Origin: Pseudarthrobacter phenanthrenivorans Sphe3 | Lineage (GTDB): Bacteria; Actinomycetota; Actinomycetes; Actinomycetales; Micrococcaceae | Assembly (NCBI RefSeq): GCF_000189535.1 | Contig: NC_015145.1 | Span: forward strand, 1,240,001 to 1,304,000 | Reading direction: 5' to 3' | Length of the DNA: 64,000 nucleotides | In this document: positions 50,981 through 60,065 of the stretch, piece after piece | How the letters are laid out: each line of letters opens with the position of its first letter | How positions within the stretch are numbered: the stretch's first letter is position 1 | Position numbers and translations under genes: made by a program | Notes under the pieces: generated by a model | Told to the model about the DNA's origin: nothing | The model's database searches: none | Seen by the model: the letters and a program-made list of their open reading frames with translations, nothing else

Positions 50981-52219
50981 ATGGAGCCTGAAGTCCAATC
51001 CCGCCGCCCGGGTACCTTCAAAAAAATTCTCGTCGTGGTTGCGGTGTGCATCCTCGCGGCCGTGGGCGGGGTGTTCGCCGCCGTCGCGCCGGGCATCGCC
51101 CGCGGAGCGGTCGAATCCGAGGCAGGCTCCGCCGTGCGGTCCTCTCCTGGCATTGCGGCGCCGGTCATTGCACCGGTGAAAGCTGATGCCGCGCCGGCCA
51201 ACGGCGCCAAGCAGGTGAATCCTGCAGCCCCGGTCTCCCTGAAGGTCACCAACGGCACCATCGAACGCGTGACCCTCACCAGCACCTCCGGGGTAACAGT
51301 GGAGGGGCGCATCGATTCTGCCGGTTCCGGCTGGACGGCGTCCGGGCCGCTCAAATTCAATACGGAGTACAGCTACACCTACGTGGTCAAGGACGGCGCC
51401 GGCCGCGAAACGAGCACCACACAGTCTTTCAGCACCGTGTCCAGTTCGCACGAGGCCGATGCCGCCATCTACCCGCTGGACGGCATGAAGGTGGGCGTGG
51501 GGCAGCCGCTGCAAGTCATCTTCAGCGAGCCTGTGGTCAACCGCGACGCCGTGGAAAAAGCCATCACCATCACCAGCAGCGCCGGGCAGGTGGGCGCTTT
51601 CCACTGGCACAGCGACACCATGGTGCGGTACCGGCCGGAAAACTTCTGGGCGGCTAACTCCACGATCAGCATGGACATGAAGCTCTTCGGGGTGGATCTT
51701 GGCAACGGCCAGATCGCCAACTTCAACAAGAAAGTCAACGTGGCCATCGGTGACAAGAAGGTGGCAGTGGCCGATGCCGCCGCGCACACCTTCACGCTGA
51801 GCGTCAACGACCAGGTGGTCAAGACCCTGCCCGTCAGCATGGGAGACAAGCGCTTCCCTTCAGCCCGCGGCTATGGGGTCCTGATGGAAAAGAAGCGCTA
51901 CGACCACTTCCGGGCATCCAGCATCGGACTGAAGCCGGACGATCCCGCCTACTACGGTGACGTGGACGTGGAATACACCATCCGCCTCACGCTCAGCGGT
52001 GCCTACATCCACCAGGCGCTGGAATCCGCCTATCCGTTCATCGGCAATACGAACGTTTCGCATGGCTGCATTGGCTTCGCTCCCGACGGCGCCGCCTGGG
52101 TCTTTGACAACATGGGCACCGGGGACGTGGTCCAGATCGTGAACACCGAAGGCGACTACGCAGCACACGACGACGGGTTCGGTGACTGGAACATCCCGTG
52201 GAGTGAGTACGACAACTAG
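50981..52219 (+). CDS. L,D-transpeptidase (YkuD) with Ig-like domains
   Basis: 412 residues. A basic N-terminus and one transmembrane/signal anchor (about 15-36), a linker, an N-terminal Ig-like domain (about 80-155), a second beta domain (about 160-245, YPLDGMKVGVGQPLQVIFS) and the YkuD catalytic domain ending in IHQALESAYPFIGNTNVSHG-CIGF, with catalytic Cys363 and His361. It cross-links peptidoglycan by 3-3 bonds and resembles mycobacterial LdtMt2 in domain order. TAGGAT (50969-50974) lies 6 bases before the ATG, so the mRNA is probably leaderless. Confidence 0.93.
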   Translation: MEPEVQSRRPGTFKKILVVVAVCILAAVGGVFAAVAPGIARGAVESEAGSAVRSSPGIAAPVIAPVKADAAPANGAKQVNPAAPVSLKVTNGTIERVTLTSTSGVTVEGRIDSAGSGWTASGPLKFNTEYSYTYVVKDGAGRETSTTQSFSTVSSSHEADAAIYPLDGMKVGVGQPLQVIFSEPVVNRDAVEKAITITSSAGQVGAFHWHSDTMVRYRPENFWAANSTISMDMKLFGVDLGNGQIANFNKKVNVAIGDKKVAVADAAAHTFTLSVNDQVVKTLPVSMGDKRFPSARGYGVLMEKKRYDHFRASSIGLKPDDPAYYGDVDVEYTIRLTLSGAYIHQALESAYPFIGNTNVSHGCIGFAPDGAAWVFDNMGTGDVVQIVNTEGDYAAHDDGFGDWNIPWSEYDN

Positions 52220-52221
52220 CG

Positions 52222-53022
52222 TCAGCCGCTGAAAGGCAGCCGTTGAAGCCGCTCGCCAACCTCAGTGTTGCGGCTGCGTGACCGGCTCAGCCGGCCCAGT
52301 TCCCTGGTCCGGCGTTCAGCAACGACGGCGGCAAGGTAGTCCTCCGGCCCTGTTCCCGGCGGCGGGGGCGGAGCCACGAAGGCAGACAGTTCGGTGGCTA
52401 TCGACGCCGACATCCCGGAACGGGACAAGGGCGCCATCCGTCCTGCCTGGCGGAGGAACTGGGAAGCCCTGCGCGCGGTGGCATCGGGAATCCGGCCAAT
52501 GTCCGCGGCCGCCGCCCAGGCGCGCAGCCCCGGCGGAATTAAGACCGGGACCGGCTGCTCAACGGGCACGCGGGTGCGGATGGCGTAGGTGCCGGCCATC
52601 AGGTCACCGAGCCGCCGCGACCTGTCGTTAAACAGGGCCACCGCGATGGCGAGTCCTCCGAAGGTCAGGTAAATCTCGAGGAATCCCGTGAGGCCGCGGA
52701 TGACGGCGTGGCGGAAGCGGATGGCGCCGCCATCCTCACGGACCACCCGCAGGCCCGCGGCGAGTTTTCCCAGGGACAGCCCGCGGCTCAGGGTTTCGAC
52801 AGCCACCGGCACGATGACCAGGCAAAAGACCACAGCGGCCAGGACCAGCGCCCGCGAGGCTGCCTCGTCCAGGTCCTCGCCGGCTGCCGCGAGACCGATC
52901 AGGAGGGCCACGAGCAGTACGGCATGGAAGGCCACGTCCAGGAACAGCCCCAGGGCCCGGGCAGCAAACGATGCCGGACGCAGTTCCAGGACCACGGCCT
53001 CGCCGGTGACAATCGAACCCAC
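52222..53022 (-). CDS. RDD-family membrane protein
   Basis: 266 residues. The RDD pattern begins with RPASFAARALGLFLDVAFHA, followed by paired helices, the central Arg/Gly loop LSRGLSLGKLAAGLRVVRED and DRSRRLGDLMAGTYAIRTRV. The C-terminal ~100 residues are soluble and basic. RDD proteins are proposed transporters or ion antiporters; substrate unknown. GGGGAGG lies upstream of the GTG. It is divergent from the SpoIIM-like gene, a pairing common in actinobacteria, and converges on the YkuD gene with a 2-base gap. Confidence 0.9.
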   Translation of the reverse strand: MGSIVTGEAVVLELRPASFAARALGLFLDVAFHAVLLVALLIGLAAAGEDLDEAASRALVLAAVVFCLVIVPVAVETLSRGLSLGKLAAGLRVVREDGGAIRFRHAVIRGLTGFLEIYLTFGGLAIAVALFNDRSRRLGDLMAGTYAIRTRVPVEQPVPVLIPPGLRAWAAAADIGRIPDATARRASQFLRQAGRMAPLSRSGMSASIATELSAFVAPPPPPGTGPEDYLAAVVAERRTRELGRLSRSRSRNTEVGERLQRLPFSG

Positions 53023-53093
53023 AGTTCCTCCCCAATCTTCCGGCCGCTGGTGCCGTCGCTCAAAGTCTAGTGTTGTGGCACTAGGCTGGTGCC

Positions 53094-54086
53094 GTGGATA
53101 TGGACGCCTTCTCCGCTGTTAACGCGGATAAGTGGGCACGGCTGAACCAGCTTGCCACCAAGGGCAGGTTGACCGGGCGTGAAGCTGACGAACTGCTGGC
53201 GCTCTACCAGTCCACGTCCGCGCACTTGTCCCTGATCCGGTCGGTGGCCCCCGAAAGCGGGCTTTCCGCCTCTCTTTCGGCAACCCTGGCGCAGGCGAGG
53301 ACCAGGTTCACCGGGGCCCGCTCCAACCTTGCGGCCGACCTGGCACGGTTTTTTGCAGTGGCGCTCCCGGCAGCGTTCTACCGGCTCACCTGGCTCACGC
53401 TGGCCTGCGGAGCGGCGTTTACGCTTATCGGGGCAGCGTACGCCCTATGGATCGGCACGTCCCCGGAGGCGCTGCGGGCGGTTGCCTCCGAAGCGGCCGT
53501 CCAGCAGTACGTCGAGGAGGACTTCATCGACTACTACTCCGAGAACCCGGCAGCGTCCTTCGCGGGAGCCGTCTGGACCAACAATGCCTGGATCAGCGCG
53601 CAGGCCGTTGCCTTGGGCATCACTGGCGTCTGGGTTCCGATGATCCTGTTCAGCAACGCCCAGGGCGTGGGCATTGCAGCAGGACTCTTCGCCGCGTCCG
53701 GCAAGACAGACGTGTTCTTCAGCTACATCCTTCCGCACGGCCTGATGGAACTCACCGCCGTCTTCATTGCCTGCGCCGCAGGACTGCGGATCTTTTGGGC
53801 CATGGTGTCCCCGGGCCCCCGGACCCGGGGGCGGGCAGTGGCTGAGGAGGGCAGGTCCCTGATCACCGTGGCGCTGGGACTGGTGCTGGTGCTGTTCGTC
53901 TCCGGCCTGGTGGAAGGGTTCGTGACCCCGAGCCCTCTCCCGGTCTGGGCGAAGATTGGCATTGGCGCTGCAGTCCTGGCTGCCTACTGGATTTATGTTG
54001 TGCGTTGGGGGAGGCCGGCCTACCTCGCCGGGGAACGCGGCGACCTCCGGCGGGAAGACGCGGGGTACACGGAAATCGCTGCCTGA
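53094..54086 (+). CDS. Stage II sporulation protein M (SpoIIM)-family membrane protein
   Basis: 330 residues. An N-terminal soluble helical part (about 1-85) containing LNQLATKGRLTGREADELLALYQ, then five hydrophobic segments with SpoIIM-type motifs (YYSENPAASFAGAVWTNNAWI, FSYILPHGLMELTAVFIACAAG). The HG-MEL motif is the family signature. In Bacillus SpoIIM is part of the forespore engulfment machine; non-sporulating actinobacteria keep it beside an RDD gene with unknown role. TAGGCT (53082-53087) lies 6 bases before the GTG (leaderless). Confidence 0.9.
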   Translation: MDMDAFSAVNADKWARLNQLATKGRLTGREADELLALYQSTSAHLSLIRSVAPESGLSASLSATLAQARTRFTGARSNLAADLARFFAVALPAAFYRLTWLTLACGAAFTLIGAAYALWIGTSPEALRAVASEAAVQQYVEEDFIDYYSENPAASFAGAVWTNNAWISAQAVALGITGVWVPMILFSNAQGVGIAAGLFAASGKTDVFFSYILPHGLMELTAVFIACAAGLRIFWAMVSPGPRTRGRAVAEEGRSLITVALGLVLVLFVSGLVEGFVTPSPLPVWAKIGIGAAVLAAYWIYVVRWGRPAYLAGERGDLRREDAGYTEIAA

Positions 54087-54211
54087 ATCGTTGTAATCCC
54101 GCCGGGGTGGTTCCTCGCACAGCCGAAGGACCGGACGGTAGGCTCGTCAACAGATAGAGCGCGCCGGCCGGGCACGGCCTGGCGCGGAAACACGACGGAA
54201 GTGACGCTGCT

Positions 54212-55333
54212 GTGAAAGACGAAAGACCGGCCCGCGCCAAAAGCGCCGAGCCGCAGCCGGAACCTCTCCTGGACCCGTCCGGGGACTCCGACGAGCCCGC
54301 GTTTTCCTGGCTGACCCCTGCCGCCGACGATTCCGGTGCAGCGTCCGGTTCCTCCCGCGCACCCGGTACCGGCTCCGCCCCGGTTGCCGGCACTGCCGGC
54401 ACCCAAGGCACTGCCGGCCCGGCCAGTACCGCCACCCCGGACGGACCCGCCGTGCCGGAAACCCGGGCGGACCGCAAAGCCGCGGAAGCCGCCGTCGAAC
54501 CTGCCGAAAAGGAAAGCTCGCCGGTCTTCAAGGAGCCGCTCCCCACCTCCGCGTTGCAGGTCCGGCCGCCGGAAGAGGAAGTGGAACGCCGCAACGCCCA
54601 GCGGGAAAGCGCCGCCAACGCCAAACCCGTGGCTCCGCGCGTGATGCAGGTGCTGCTCGCCATTTTCTTCCCCGTGATTCTGCTGATCCTTGCCGTCAGG
54701 GCTGTCACCAGTCCGCTGTTCCTGTGGGTGGAATACAACCGTCCCGGTTTCCCGGGTGACGGGTACGGATTCAATACCGATGACCGGATGACCTACGGCT
54801 CCTACGCCGTGGACTACCTCACGAACTGGTCCGGGCCCCGCTACCTGGGCGATCTGGTGCACCGCGGCGGCGACAAGTTGTTCAAGGACGGCGAAGTCAG
54901 CCATATGGCCGACGTCAAGCTGGTGATCCTGTCCACCTTCGGTGCCGGCGTCCTGCTGATCCTGGTGAGCCTTATCGCCATCCTGTACCTCCGCAAGCGG
55001 AGCGCCGGGGGAGTGCGGCGGGGCCTGTTCGCGGGGTCCCTGGTCACCCTGGTCCTCATCCTGGGCCTGGGCACCCTGGCGGTGCTTGGCTGGCAGCAGT
55101 TCTTCACGGAGTTCCATCGCGTCTTCTTCGCGGACGGGACCTGGACCTTCAGCCTGGACGATACCCTGATCCGGCTGTTCCCTGGACAGTTCTGGATCGA
55201 TGCCGGCATGGTGATTGCCGTCCTGGTGCTTGTGACGGCGCTAGTGACGCTGATCCTGACCTGGCCCACACGGCGCCGCCGCGGCCTGGTCAAGGAGGAG
55301 CCGGCGGCAGGGCAGCCTGCCGATCAGGCGTAG
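54212..55333 (+). CDS. TIGR01906/DUF1461 integral membrane protein with long disordered N-terminus
   Basis: 373 residues. The first ~140 are hydrophilic, rich in Pro, Ala, Gly and Thr, and predicted to be disordered. Four hydrophobic helices follow, in the TIGR01906 pattern: an extracytoplasmic loop with FNTDDRMTYGSYAVDYLTN, the cluster DGEVSHMADVK (usual His-Met-x-Asp-Val), and later FFTEFHRVFFADGTWTF and LIRLFPGQFW. Function unknown. The 3' end overlaps that of the acyl-CoA ligase gene by 10 bases (convergent). Confidence 0.88.
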   Translation: MKDERPARAKSAEPQPEPLLDPSGDSDEPAFSWLTPAADDSGAASGSSRAPGTGSAPVAGTAGTQGTAGPASTATPDGPAVPETRADRKAAEAAVEPAEKESSPVFKEPLPTSALQVRPPEEEVERRNAQRESAANAKPVAPRVMQVLLAIFFPVILLILAVRAVTSPLFLWVEYNRPGFPGDGYGFNTDDRMTYGSYAVDYLTNWSGPRYLGDLVHRGGDKLFKDGEVSHMADVKLVILSTFGAGVLLILVSLIAILYLRKRSAGGVRRGLFAGSLVTLVLILGLGTLAVLGWQQFFTEFHRVFFADGTWTFSLDDTLIRLFPGQFWIDAGMVIAVLVLVTALVTLILTWPTRRRRGLVKEEPAAGQPADQA

Positions 55334-57153
55334 AGCCTGGCGATCTCCTCGCCGTAATCGCGTACGACGGCGGCGCGCTTCAGTTTGAGGGAGGGCGTGA
55401 GGTGTCCTGATTCCACGGTGAACTGGGCGTCTATGAGCGAGAAACTCCTGATGGACTCAGCTTTGGATACCAGCAGGTTTGCCTGGTCCACCGCCTCCTG
55501 GACCGCCGCAAGAACCTCGGGATCGTTGATCGCCTCGCTCGCGGGCAGGGACGGCAGCCCCTGCTCGGAGCGCCAGTTGTCCATGCCCTCGGGGTCGAGT
55601 GTCACCAGCGCAGAAATGAAGGGCATGCCGTCGCCCACCACCACGGCGTGGCCCACCAGATGGTGGGCACGGATCTTTTCCTCGAGCGGGCCCGGTGCAA
55701 CGTTCTTTCCGCCGGCGGTGACCAGCAGGTCCTTTTTCCTGCCCGTCACGGTGAGGAACCCGTCCGAATCGATCTGCCCAAGATCCCCGGTCCGGAAGAA
55801 CCCGTCCACGAAGGCCTCGGCGTTGGCAGCCGCGTTGGCGTGATAGCCCTTGAAAACCCCGATCCCCTTGACCAGGATTTCGCCGTCTTCCGCCACCCGG
55901 ATGGTGGTGCCGGGAATGGGTATCCCCACCGAGCCCACCCGCGTCCGTGACGGAGTGTTGGCCGTACATGGTGCCGTGGTTTCGGTCAGGCCGTAACCTT
56001 CCAGCACCGGGATCCCTGCACCCCGGAAGAAGTGGGCGTCCTCGAGGGCCAGCGGGCTCGCCCCGCATACGGTGTACCCCACCTGGCCGCCCAGGGCCTG
56101 CCGCAGGCGGGGATACAGCAGCCGGTCGAAGATGCCGTGCCGGATCCGGCAGAGCAGCCCGGGGCCGTTGCCCTCGCCGCGGTTTCTTTTGTCCTCCGCC
56201 TGGGAGTATTCGATGGCTGTCGCTGAAGCCGCTTTGAAGAGCCCGGCCTTGCCCGCCAGGGCGGCTTTGTGCGCCGCGGTTGCCCTGACCTTCTCGAAAA
56301 TCCGGGGCACCACCAGCAGGAAGGTGGGCCGGAACGTTTGCAGATCGTCCAGGAGCTGGGCGGCTCCCGGGGTGTGGCCCAGCGTGGCCCCTGCGGCAAG
56401 GCAGACCACCTGCACTGCGCGGGCCAGGACATGGGCCAGGGGCAGGAACATCAGCGTACGGGCCTGATCCTGCAGCAGCGGTTCCGGGAGGAACGCCACG
56501 ATGTTCTTGGCCACCAGGGCGAAGTTGCCGTGGGTGATTTCGCAGCCCTTGGGATTGCCCGTGGTGCCGGAGGTGTAAACCAGCGATGCGACGTCGTCCA
56601 GGCCTGCCCGGCTGCGGTGCCGCTCAAGCTCGGCGTCGGTGACCCCGGCCCCGGCGGCGGCGAGGCTGGCAAGGTCCGGTGCCTCGCCGTCGTAATCCAT
56701 CCGCACCACGTTGACCAGCCTGTCCCGGAGAAGGGCCGAGCCGGCCACGACATCCGTGACCAGGTCGACGGTTGGGCGATCCCCCGCAAAGACGCGGCGC
56801 ACCCCCGCGTCACGGATGATCCACTCCACCTGCCGGGCGGAGGACGTCTCGTAGATGGGAACCGTAACCCCGCCGGCAAACCAGATGGCGAAATCCACCA
56901 GCGTCCACTCGTACGAGGTGGGGGACATGACGGCCACCGTGTCGCCGGGCTCGATTCCGCCGGCAATCAGGCCTTTTGCCAGGGCGCTGACGTCCTGGAG
57001 AAAGGTATGGGCGCTCACGTCCACCCACCCGTTGGGCCCCTTCCGCCGGTACAGGGCATGGGCAGGGTTGGCCGCATGCTGTTCCAGCAGAAGGTCAGTC
57101 ACGTTGCTGGCGGCATCAAGCTCAACCAGCAGTTCAGTGCTTGCTTCTCTCAC
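55324..57153 (-). CDS. Long-chain fatty-acid-CoA ligase (AMP-forming, FadD15-like)
   Basis: 609 residues from the GTG at 57153 with GGAG 7 bases upstream. ANL-superfamily motifs: P-loop SLVYTSGTTGNPKGCEITHG, VPRIFEKVR, the A5 motif LEGYGLTETTAPC, FRTGDLGQIDSDGFLTVTGRKKD (A7/A8 hinge) and the C-terminal lysine in LTPSLKLKRAAV. It activates fatty acids to acyl-CoA for beta-oxidation or lipid synthesis. The length and the VPRIFEKV segment match the FadD15 type of actinobacteria. Chain-length preference cannot be inferred. Confidence 0.94.
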   Translation of the reverse strand: MREASTELLVELDAASNVTDLLLEQHAANPAHALYRRKGPNGWVDVSAHTFLQDVSALAKGLIAGGIEPGDTVAVMSPTSYEWTLVDFAIWFAGGVTVPIYETSSARQVEWIIRDAGVRRVFAGDRPTVDLVTDVVAGSALLRDRLVNVVRMDYDGEAPDLASLAAAGAGVTDAELERHRSRAGLDDVASLVYTSGTTGNPKGCEITHGNFALVAKNIVAFLPEPLLQDQARTLMFLPLAHVLARAVQVVCLAAGATLGHTPGAAQLLDDLQTFRPTFLLVVPRIFEKVRATAAHKAALAGKAGLFKAASATAIEYSQAEDKRNRGEGNGPGLLCRIRHGIFDRLLYPRLRQALGGQVGYTVCGASPLALEDAHFFRGAGIPVLEGYGLTETTAPCTANTPSRTRVGSVGIPIPGTTIRVAEDGEILVKGIGVFKGYHANAAANAEAFVDGFFRTGDLGQIDSDGFLTVTGRKKDLLVTAGGKNVAPGPLEEKIRAHHLVGHAVVVGDGMPFISALVTLDPEGMDNWRSEQGLPSLPASEAINDPEVLAAVQEAVDQANLLVSKAESIRSFSLIDAQFTVESGHLTPSLKLKRAAVVRDYGEEIARLYA

Positions 57154-57220
57154 AGCAGGTCTCCGTTCCGCTGCCACGCCGCGGCAGCGGCTCCATCGGG
57201 GGGTCTGATGCCATCCTGCC

Positions 57221-58933
57221 CTAGATCCAGGACGGCATCCACATCCGGACCTTCCAGGCGTCGTAGGGGATGACTTCGGCAGTCCAGATGGGGTAGAAGA
57301 AGGCCGAGAGCAGGATGACGGCGCTCACGAAGAGGGCCACGAGGTAGAGGCCGGAACGCCGCCGCCATGGGGGATCGGCTGCCCTTCCCAGGACCAGCCC
57401 CAGGCAGTACACCAGGGCCAGGATCAGGAAGGGCTCGAAGGAGACGGCGTAGAAATAGAACATGGTCCGTTCCGGATAAAGGAACCAGGGCAGGTACCCG
57501 GCGGCCACGCCGGCGAGCACCGCGCCCGCCCGCCAGTCCCGCCGCCCGGCCCACCAAAAGAGGAGGACCACCAGGGAGACTGCGGCGCCCCACCAGATCA
57601 GCGGGTTTCCCACCGAAAGGATGGCTGAGGTGCACTTTTCCACGTCGCAGCCCGGGGTGCCCGGCTGGGGGGATTCGTAAAAGAACGACGTCGGCCTGCC
57701 GAGTACCAGCCAGCTCCAGGCGCTCGCCTCGTACGGGTGCTCCGAACCGAGGCCCTGGTGGAAGGTGTACGCCTCCAGGTGGTAGTGGGCCAGTGATCGG
57801 ACAGAATCCGGAAGCCAGTCCCACCCCGCAGCGGGGTTGCTCTGGGCCCACCGGCGGAAGTAGGCGTCCTCTGACCTGAACCATCCGGTCCAGGTTGCCG
57901 CGTACACGAGGCCGGCCACGGGAACCATGCTGAGGAACGCCGGGATGCCGTCCTTGATGATGCCGCCGCTGATCCAGCCACGCACTCCAGCCACCCGGCG
58001 GGCATTCAGGTCCCACAGGACCGTGAGCACTCCGAAGACGGCCAGGAAGAAGAGGCCGGACCACTTGGTGCCCACGGCCAGCCCCAGGCAAAGGCCCGCC
58101 GCCAGGCGCCACCAGCGGATACCAAGCCACGGTCCGGGGAGAAGCTGTGCCGCCGTCGGCCGTCCTCCGCCGCCTGTGGCAGCCCGGGCAAGGCGTGCCG
58201 CCAGGCGCCGCCTGCCGTCGTCACGGTCCAGGAGCAGGGCGCCGAACGCGGCCAGGACCCAGAACATCAGGAAGATGTCCAGCAGGGATGTCCGGGACAT
58301 CACCAGGTGGTGGCCGTCCACGGCCAGGAGGAGCCCGGCGGCGGCCGCCAGGGGAAGCGACCGGAAGAGCTTCAGGGCAATCAGGGACAGCAGCAGGATG
58401 GACAGCGTGCCGGTCAGTGCGGCGGCGAAGCGCCAGCCAAAGGGGTTCTCCGGGCCGAAGATCCACATGCCGGCGGCGATCATCCACTTGCCCACCGGTG
58501 GGTGCACCACGTACTCGGGGGAGTCCAGCAGCACGCCCGGGTTGCCGGCATTGAAGGCGTCGTTCGCCTTGTCCGGCCAGCTCCGTTCGTAACCACTGAT
58601 CAGATACGAGTATGCGTCTTTGACGTAGTAGGTTTCGTCGAAGACCAGCTTGGGCGGCACTTCGAGCCGTACAAACCTCAGGATGCCTCCGGCTGCTGCC
58701 GTGAGGACCGGAACCAGCAGGAGCCATACCCTCAGCGAAGCGGGGTAGTCGCGCCATCGCGGTCCCGCCCCAAGGAGCCTGGCCAGGAGGGAATCTTCGG
58801 TGAACGCCTCGTCCGGCCGGCTGAGCCAGGGGCGTGCGGCGCGAACCTCCGTTGTCTCCGCTGTCCCGTCGGATTCGGCTGGCGCGGGGGCGGAGGGTCC
58901 GGTCCCGCCCGGCCGCGTCGAGGTCTGCGTCAC
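57221..58933 (-). CDS. pmt: Protein O-mannosyltransferase (PMT family)
   Basis: 570 residues from the GTG at 58933. TAGCAT (58941-58946) lies 7 bases upstream, and the ATG three codons earlier falls inside that -10 element. A polar tail of about 70 residues is followed by about ten hydrophobic segments. GT39/PMT landmarks: PPKLVFDETYYVKDAYSYL with the Asp-Glu pair, VHPPVGKWMIAAGMWIFGPE, FRSLPLAAAAGLLLAVDGHH and the C-terminal PERTMFYFYAVSFEPF. It transfers mannose from a polyprenyl-phosphate donor to secreted proteins (Rv1002c in mycobacteria). It is divergent from rsmI, as there. Confidence 0.93.
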   Translation of the reverse strand: MTQTSTRPGGTGPSAPAPAESDGTAETTEVRAARPWLSRPDEAFTEDSLLARLLGAGPRWRDYPASLRVWLLLVPVLTAAAGGILRFVRLEVPPKLVFDETYYVKDAYSYLISGYERSWPDKANDAFNAGNPGVLLDSPEYVVHPPVGKWMIAAGMWIFGPENPFGWRFAAALTGTLSILLLSLIALKLFRSLPLAAAAGLLLAVDGHHLVMSRTSLLDIFLMFWVLAAFGALLLDRDDGRRRLAARLARAATGGGGRPTAAQLLPGPWLGIRWWRLAAGLCLGLAVGTKWSGLFFLAVFGVLTVLWDLNARRVAGVRGWISGGIIKDGIPAFLSMVPVAGLVYAATWTGWFRSEDAYFRRWAQSNPAAGWDWLPDSVRSLAHYHLEAYTFHQGLGSEHPYEASAWSWLVLGRPTSFFYESPQPGTPGCDVEKCTSAILSVGNPLIWWGAAVSLVVLLFWWAGRRDWRAGAVLAGVAAGYLPWFLYPERTMFYFYAVSFEPFLILALVYCLGLVLGRAADPPWRRRSGLYLVALFVSAVILLSAFFYPIWTAEVIPYDAWKVRMWMPSWI

Positions 58934-58989
58934 GAGCCCCATGCTACCGTTTGCGGCCGGCAAGTCCCCCGCAGCAGTAGGCTGGAGGC

Positions 58990-59865
58990 GTGGACCCTAA
59001 CCCCAACACAGCTCCTGATTCCGGCCCTGCGACTGCAGGGCGCATCGTGCTCGCAGCCACTCCCATCGGGAACACCGGTGATGCGTCCGCCCGGCTGGTG
59101 GAGCTCCTGGGGACGGCGGACATCGTTGCTGCCGAGGACACCCGACGCCTGCACCGGCTGGTCCAAAGTCTGGGTGTCACGGTGGCGGGCCGCGTCATCA
59201 GCTACCACGAGCACAACGAGGCCGCCAAGACCGCCGAACTTCTTGAGCAGGTACGGGCAGGGAGCACCCTTGTCATGGTCACGGACGCCGGGATGCCCTC
59301 GGTCTCCGATCCCGGTTTCCGCCTGGTGGAGGGAGCGGTGGCGGCCGGCCTGACAGTGACGGCCGTTCCCGGCCCCTCTGCCGTTCTCACAGCCCTGGCG
59401 CTGTCCGGCCTCCCCACGGACCGCTTCTGCTTCGAAGGCTTCCTGCCGAGAAAGGCTGGCGAGAGGGCGTCCCGCCTGGCAGACCTGACGGGGGAGCGGC
59501 GCACCATGGTGTTCTTCGAGGCCCCGCACCGGCTTGAAGCCATGCTCCGCGCCCTGCGGGACCGGTTCGGCCCGGACAGGCCTGTAGCGGTGTGCCGCGA
59601 ACTGACCAAGACCTACGAGGAGGTGATCCGCGGAACCCTGGCCGAGCTGCTGCAGTGGGCGGAAACCAGTGAAGTGCGCGGAGAAATCGCAGTGGTCCTG
59701 GGCGGAGCGCCGGACAAGGCGGCCGGCGAACCCGCGGACCACGTGGCGGCCGTCAACGAACTCGTGGCCCAGGGCATCCGACTGAAAGAGGCCGTGGCCG
59801 CCGTCGCCGAGGATGTCCGGGTGAGTAAGCGCGAACTCTATTCCGCCGTCCTGGCCGCCAGGTAA
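58990..59865 (+). CDS. rsmI: 16S rRNA (cytidine1402-2'-O)-methyltransferase
   Basis: 291 residues. Tetrapyrrole-methylase fold: GRIVLAATPIGNTGDAS, VAAEDTRRLHRLVQSL, SYHEHNEAAKTAELL, MVTDAGMPSVSDPGFRLVEG, AVPGPSAVLTALALSGLPTD and FEAPHRLEAML are all RsmI signatures. It 2'-O-methylates C1402 in the ribosomal decoding centre using SAM. TAGGCT (58978-58983) lies 6 bases before the GTG; the intervening GGAGGC could also serve as a very close ribosome-binding site. The divergent pmt-rsmI arrangement matches mycobacteria. Confidence 0.95.
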   Translation: MDPNPNTAPDSGPATAGRIVLAATPIGNTGDASARLVELLGTADIVAAEDTRRLHRLVQSLGVTVAGRVISYHEHNEAAKTAELLEQVRAGSTLVMVTDAGMPSVSDPGFRLVEGAVAAGLTVTAVPGPSAVLTALALSGLPTDRFCFEGFLPRKAGERASRLADLTGERRTMVFFEAPHRLEAMLRALRDRFGPDRPVAVCRELTKTYEEVIRGTLAELLQWAETSEVRGEIAVVLGGAPDKAAGEPADHVAAVNELVAQGIRLKEAVAAVAEDVRVSKRELYSAVLAAR

Positions 59866-60065
59866 AACCGGCGGCTCCCGGTCCCGCTGCCAGCCACTGG
59901 AGCTGGCTGTGCAGGTGCACAGGAGGTTGGCTTTTGGGCAGTGCGTAAAGGCGTAGACCCGGCAGGGGCGCGGCAGTAGTCTGGCAACTAATCAGCCCGG
60001 ACCCAGGCAGCTGTTCCGGCCGCCCCAGGCGGGCTGCAATTACCCCTACTGACAAGGGAGTCATC

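Noticed and set aside
58934..58963. Upstream ATG starts (58963 and 58942) for the O-mannosyltransferase
   Set aside because: The nearer ATG lies within the predicted -10 TAGCAT and the farther one upstream of it, so neither would be in a leaderless mRNA; they remain possible if another promoter is used.
59866..60065. Search for a promoter or small RNA in the rsmI-gabD gap
   Set aside because: Only a 6-bp hairpin (59891-59909) and a TAGTCT without partner elements were seen; not enough to call a feature.
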